Assembly (NCBI GenBank): GCA_003557385.1
Contig: PWON01000023.1
Span: 1 to 35,908 of the forward strand
Length of the DNA: 35,908 nt
From: Bacteroidales bacterium
Lineage (GTDB): Bacteria; Bacteroidota; Bacteroidia; Bacteroidales; UBA7960
Reading direction: 5' to 3'
The notes under the pieces were generated by a model that was not told the origin of the DNA, ran no database searches, and worked only from the letters and a program-made list of their open reading frames with translations. Shown here in pieces: positions 32,543 to 35,908 of the stretch. Both the position numbers and the translations under genes were made by a program. How positions within the stretch are numbered: the stretch's first letter is position 1; each line of letters begins with the position of its first letter.

Positions 32543-33442
32543 TGCCCGGTGATTCACAAAACGCACTCCAGCGGCCTTCTGAATCTCAGGATAATTTGTC
32601 CCCATTGGAATGGAGATGGTCAATGCCTGCGCCACCGTTTTACCAAATCGCTTTCTGAGTTTTATTTCGCTAATGAATTCTATTTCCTTGCCGGTAATAT
32701 CTGCAAGTATTTCGCAGAAACGTTTTTGGGTGACAGGTTCGCCGGCAAATACATTCAGGTTTTGTCCCCGCTTCCCTATTCTGCTTAGCGCATCGATCAT
32801 GGCAACGCCATCATCAAGGTGGATGAGTGACATCAGTTGGTTTCCGTTTCCATAGCAGGGTACTTTTCCGGTTTCCAGGATATGATGCCAGAAAAACCGC
32901 TCAAACCATGAATCCGGTCCGGTGATCCATCCCGGCCTTGCAAAGCGGATGTCCAGTGTATTTTCCTGTTGCGCAACCAGCCAGGGTGTTTCATTTCGCT
33001 GATAATACCAGGCGAATGAGGCGGGTACGACAGGAGAATCTTCAAAGGCCGGGGCATGGTCAGCGCGAGACCCGTAAAGCAATGATCCGGAAACATACAC
33101 AACGACCGGGGGTTTTTTCAAATTTTTTATGATGCTGACCAGTCGACGGTTGGCATGCTCTCCCTTTTGAGAAGCCCATACACGTGTCAAGGGGCGACTC
33201 CCGGCATAACGCGCCAGGTGAAACAGCACGTCAGGCGGATATCGCTCGAACCATGTCGGATCGAACGATCCAATACTTCCGGTGACCGTATTGAAACGCT
33301 CCAGAAACCGGTATGGCGTTGTCCGGTGTATCAACATGCTGATCGCGTTATAAGGGTCTTTTGACAAGTGTTCAACCAGGGCCCGGCCAATGAAACCGGT
33401 CCCCCCAAACACCCAGATATTCTTTTTTTGTTGGTCTGTCAT
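32486..33442 (-). CDS. Atypical NAD(P)-dependent epimerase/dehydratase (SDR), lacks YxxxK
   Basis: Extended-SDR protein of 318 residues from the ATG at 33442 (MTDQQKKNIWVFGG); an ATG at 33484 adds 14 residues and cannot be excluded. The Rossmann motif GGTGFIG (about 13-19) and LFHLARYAGSRP follow the sugar epimerase pattern, as does VVVYVSGSLLYGSR, where the catalytic Ser would sit. The expected Tyr-x3-Lys is missing: the region reads FAWYYQRNETPWL (about 143-154) with Asn or Glu at the lysine position. NAD(P) binding is probable but normal epimerase chemistry is doubtful. It ends within the methyltransferase gene (57-bp tail overlap). It lies 53 bp downstream of the O-antigen ligase stop on the same strand. 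Confidence 0.8.
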   Translation of the reverse strand: MTDQQKKNIWVFGGTGFIGRALVEHLSKDPYNAISMLIHRTTPYRFLERFNTVTGSIGSFDPTWFERYPPDVLFHLARYAGSRPLTRVWASQKGEHANRRLVSIIKNLKKPPVVVYVSGSLLYGSRADHAPAFEDSPVVPASFAWYYQRNETPWLVAQQENTLDIRFARPGWITGPDSWFERFFWHHILETGKVPCYGNGNQLMSLIHLDDGVAMIDALSRIGKRGQNLNVFAGEPVTQKRFCEILADITGKEIEFISEIKLRKRFGKTVAQALTISIPMGTNYPEIQKAAGVRFVNHRALLSDVLRLLKNKQSVFTP

Positions 33443-33537
33443 TCTTATTGATTTGTTTTTCTTGTTGATGATTATCTGGTACATCGAATATCTGCCTGCA
33501 AAGGTGGATCATACATCAGAGTTATTTCCGCTCGAAT

Positions 33538-35031
33538 TCACCCTGGTTTTATAAAGTCTGCCTCTGAAAGAGATTTCTTTTCCGGAAAGCTGGAGGCATG
33601 GTAATTTGCAACGAGCCATGCCGCAGTTCCCCAAAAAAGAAATGCAAACTTGTCGGTGGTGAGGAAATTATTTACCAAGGCATGGAAAAAATAGGTTGTC
33701 AAGGCTATAAAAGCTACCATCATATATTGCCGGTTGGGATGTGAACGCCAGCGATTCACATACAGCCAGGTCCATCTTCCCATGAGCAACAGCCAGGAAA
33801 GCAGGCCGAAAACACCCATTTCACTGAGAGACAGAAGGTATTCGGAGTGGGCTGTCCCCCCCGAACCTTCAGGGACATTCCATGGATTGGTGACTGAAAG
33901 CCGGTTCATCAAGGCGGGATCCTGATAAGTGATGTATTGAAACTGATAGGTGCCAGGCCCAAAACCGGTCAATGGTTTCTCTTTGAACATCCGCAAGGCA
34001 GCTGTCCAACGGTTCAGCCGCTCCAGGTTTGACACATCGGTGCTGATGTTTCCCACCGACCTTGTACGGTCAACAATACCTGCTTCCCGGTCGTATGACA
34101 ATGCATCAGTTTGCTGAATGCGTTCTGTAAGGTATCCACGAACCGTCCAACCGGCGATCAGCAATACAATCGAAAAAAGCAAAACATGACGGGCTTGGGG
34201 CTTGAAGAAGAACAATAACCACACGCCCCCTGCCACAAAAAGGCTTAGCAATGCAGCCCTGCTGCCACTTAACAACACACCAGCAAAAAAAAACCCCGCC
34301 AGGGTCCATGACAGGAGTTTCCACCTGGCAGATTTTTCCAAAGCTGATCCTGTAGCCCAAAAAGCAGCCAAAACAGCAGCCGATGCTCCAAAAAGCGTAT
34401 GATCTTTATAAAAAGGTTGAAAAATTCCCCGAACTACCAAAGGATTCCATTCCCACTGCCAAAACTGATAAAACGACCAGGCCGTCACCAGGAGAAAGCC
34501 CAGTCCGTAAAGAAAAAGCATCCGGGGAAAAAGGCGGGGACTTTCCTTCGACAAGAGTATCAGCAAAAAATAGAAAACAGATAAATAGATAATGTTGACA
34601 AAGGCAAACTTCACAGAAACCAGTCTCATAGGGGAGAAAACGGTGGTGATGGCAAAAATTAATATTAACGGCACGGCCCAGAGAAACTCTTTTATCGGGT
34701 GTCTGATCCAAACGGCTCGATTGCGCATCAGATGCAAAACAAGAACCATTGCAGCCAGTGCAATAAATGGTTCTGTGGGGACGCGAAGCATCGATTCGGC
34801 GATAAATGGGAGTTCCACAGAGAAGGGTAACATAAACGCCAGCGCTTTCATCATGATAGTTTCCCAACGGAAGCGGACGATCAGGTAAGCAGCAAAAAAA
34901 GCCGTAAGCGGGATAAAAATCCATACCAGAAACGGCCATAGAATACTTGCCGAAAATCCCACCATCACCAGAAGCAAAACGGGGATTATTGTCCGGATAG
35001 CAAGCCTGCCTGTGTCATGATTCACGTACAT
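33538..35031 (-). CDS. O-antigen ligase/polymerase family protein
   Basis: Polytopic inner-membrane protein of 497 residues with about 11-12 helices. The Wzy_C/WaaL region is recognisable: LLSGSRAALLSLFVAG, a long periplasmic loop with ERLNRWTAALRMFKEKPLTGFGPGTYQ, and SGGTAHSEYLLSLSEMGVFGLLSW, in which the H-S-E-Y-L…E-x-G pattern is the family signature. It polymerises undecaprenyl-linked repeat units or ligates the chain to an acceptor. Upstream, the Wzz-like gene overlaps its start by 17 nt, so the two are co-expressed. The pair suggests a Wzx/Wzy-dependent pathway, with the flippase and priming enzyme outside the window. Confidence 0.9.
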   Translation of the reverse strand: MYVNHDTGRLAIRTIIPVLLLVMVGFSASILWPFLVWIFIPLTAFFAAYLIVRFRWETIMMKALAFMLPFSVELPFIAESMLRVPTEPFIALAAMVLVLHLMRNRAVWIRHPIKEFLWAVPLILIFAITTVFSPMRLVSVKFAFVNIIYLSVFYFLLILLSKESPRLFPRMLFLYGLGFLLVTAWSFYQFWQWEWNPLVVRGIFQPFYKDHTLFGASAAVLAAFWATGSALEKSARWKLLSWTLAGFFFAGVLLSGSRAALLSLFVAGGVWLLFFFKPQARHVLLFSIVLLIAGWTVRGYLTERIQQTDALSYDREAGIVDRTRSVGNISTDVSNLERLNRWTAALRMFKEKPLTGFGPGTYQFQYITYQDPALMNRLSVTNPWNVPEGSGGTAHSEYLLSLSEMGVFGLLSWLLLMGRWTWLYVNRWRSHPNRQYMMVAFIALTTYFFHALVNNFLTTDKFAFLFWGTAAWLVANYHASSFPEKKSLSEADFIKPG

Positions 35032-35878
35032 CCTTTCTGATCATTTCAACAAATATCAAAGTGATTATAAACACGATTGTGGCAGCCAACGAGAGCAACA
35101 CCCTGGGTGGCCAATCTGGTTTATGGGCCACCACAGCCGGAGAAACGACATACGATTTCGGCAACGACACTTCGAGGCTTTTACGCATTGTTTCATATTT
35201 GTTTCGCCGTTCAGACAGTTCCCACAACTTTGATTCATAAGTTAACTGTTCAAGCCGGTTCCCAAAATGTGCCGGAGCAGCTATAGAAAGCATCAGGGTA
35301 TCCGCCATACCCAAACTTTTTTCAAACGCCTCAACCTCGGCTTTTTTCTGCATATAGAGCTCCTTGGAAAACTGATAGGCCGCCAGCCGGTTTTCGAGCA
35401 ACACATCCTCTTTGATAATATCTCCCAACTGCACAATAGTATTGGCCATATCGGCAGCCACTTTCGGGTTCTGGTCAACCACACTGACAGATACGGAGTT
35501 GTATCTTGTTTTTTCGATGTTAATCCTTCGTTGTATATGGTCATACAGTTTTTTCCGGTTACCCGGTTTGGCAGGATCAATTTCATAAAAACCTGCCAGT
35601 CCAAAGCGTGCATCAAGACTATCGAGCATGCGGGTAGACTGTAATATCTGGATGTGGCCGTCAATTTCCGCATCGCTGGCAAACCCGATCCCCTGCTGGT
35701 TGTATTGTTGTGAAAACAGTGTAAGCGGCACAAAGATCAGGGCTTCAGACCGGTATAAGGGCTTCACAAACAGTGGTGAGGAGAAGAGATACACCAGCAG
35801 GAACGAGATAAACGCACCGATTGCCAGCCACTTGAGGAAGTTTCGACGCAACAACCAGGAAAATTCTTCTTTTATCAT
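35015..35878 (-). CDS. Wzz/GNVR-type chain length determinant protein
   Basis: Polysaccharide co-polymerase of 287 residues. A first transmembrane helix at about 17-34 (WLAIGAFISFLLVYLFSS) is followed by a periplasmic domain with the Wzz start LYRSEALIFVPLTLFSQQYN, a long helical part (KELYMQKKAEVEAFEKSL), and a second helix near the end (PRVLLSLAATIVFIITLIFVEMI) preceded by the proline-rich PDWPPRV, the hallmark of Wzz proteins. There is no C-terminal tyrosine kinase domain, so it controls chain length without built-in phosphorylation. Its 3' end overlaps the O-antigen ligase start by 17 nt. The ATG is 30 nt from the window edge. Confidence 0.9.
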   Translation of the reverse strand: MIKEEFSWLLRRNFLKWLAIGAFISFLLVYLFSSPLFVKPLYRSEALIFVPLTLFSQQYNQQGIGFASDAEIDGHIQILQSTRMLDSLDARFGLAGFYEIDPAKPGNRKKLYDHIQRRINIEKTRYNSVSVSVVDQNPKVAADMANTIVQLGDIIKEDVLLENRLAAYQFSKELYMQKKAEVEAFEKSLGMADTLMLSIAAPAHFGNRLEQLTYESKLWELSERRNKYETMRKSLEVSLPKSYVVSPAVVAHKPDWPPRVLLSLAATIVFIITLIFVEMIRKDVRES

Positions 35879-35908
35879 GTACGGTAAAATTGAGTAAATT
35901 GATGATCC

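Noticed and set aside
1-35908. CRISPR array, tRNA, rRNA, transposase, integrase or classic defence genes
   Set aside because: No direct-repeat array, no tRNA-like cloverleaf end and no recombinase motif was seen on reading both strands and the ORF track.

Overview
The window looks like chromosomal DNA from a member of the Bacteroidota, most likely a Bacteroidales-type anaerobe or facultative anaerobe. Four things support this. Lineage-typical families are present (DUF4295, DUF4834, DUF4783). The order is rpmG–DUF4295–ftsY–rimO. Several intergenic regions carry the Bacteroidota promoter pattern TTTG–(19-21 nt)–TAnnTTTG. Shine-Dalgarno sequences are weak or absent before most starts. No tRNA, rRNA, CRISPR array, insertion sequence or phage gene was recognised. 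Most of the window is conserved housekeeping content.

Layout. Positions 156-2801 (minus) hold rpmG, DUF4295, ftsY and rimO. A divergent promoter pair separates them from a SlyD-type FKBP isomerase at 2991 (+). Next are a DUF454 membrane protein (-) and an alpha/beta lipase (+). Positions 5027-11090 (minus) carry a compact set: a fused ADP-forming acyl-CoA synthetase, a sodium:solute symporter and an outer-membrane beta-barrel. A perfect 19-bp-arm palindrome follows, then a DUF2007–USP–USP stress protein. Positions 11272-16478 (plus) encode endonuclease III, a Bcp peroxiredoxin, PepD dipeptidase, an anchored coiled-coil protein, ribosomal protein L34 (missing from the ORF track) and a lipoprotein-like class I glutamine-amidotransferase-fold hydrolase. 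YgiQ (-) is divergent from a DUF4834–YfhO–glycosyltransferase operon (+). An SLC13 permease and a DUF4783 protein (-) follow, then RlmH (+), a thioredoxin–thioredoxin reductase fusion (-), and a three-gene acyl-CoA (probably propionyl-CoA) carboxylase operon at 26939-30557 (+).

From about 30.7 kb to the right edge the content changes to an exopolysaccharide/O-antigen type locus: a nucleotidyltransferase-fold protein, a SAM methyltransferase, an atypical SDR lacking YxxxK, an O-antigen ligase/polymerase and a Wzz-type chain-length protein. The locus probably continues past the right edge.

Working together. The synthetase, symporter and barrel form a plausible outer-membrane-to-CoA route for a small organic acid. 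The carboxylase operon would feed propionyl-CoA into methylmalonyl-CoA. The right end builds surface polysaccharide. I found no unambiguous new defence or mobile system. The best candidates for something under-described are the acid-uptake operon with its palindrome, the CPPC thioredoxin fusion, the extracytoplasmic C26-type hydrolase and the atypical SDR. Start sites were adjusted where the ORF track began at a non-ATG codon or ran into a neighbour.
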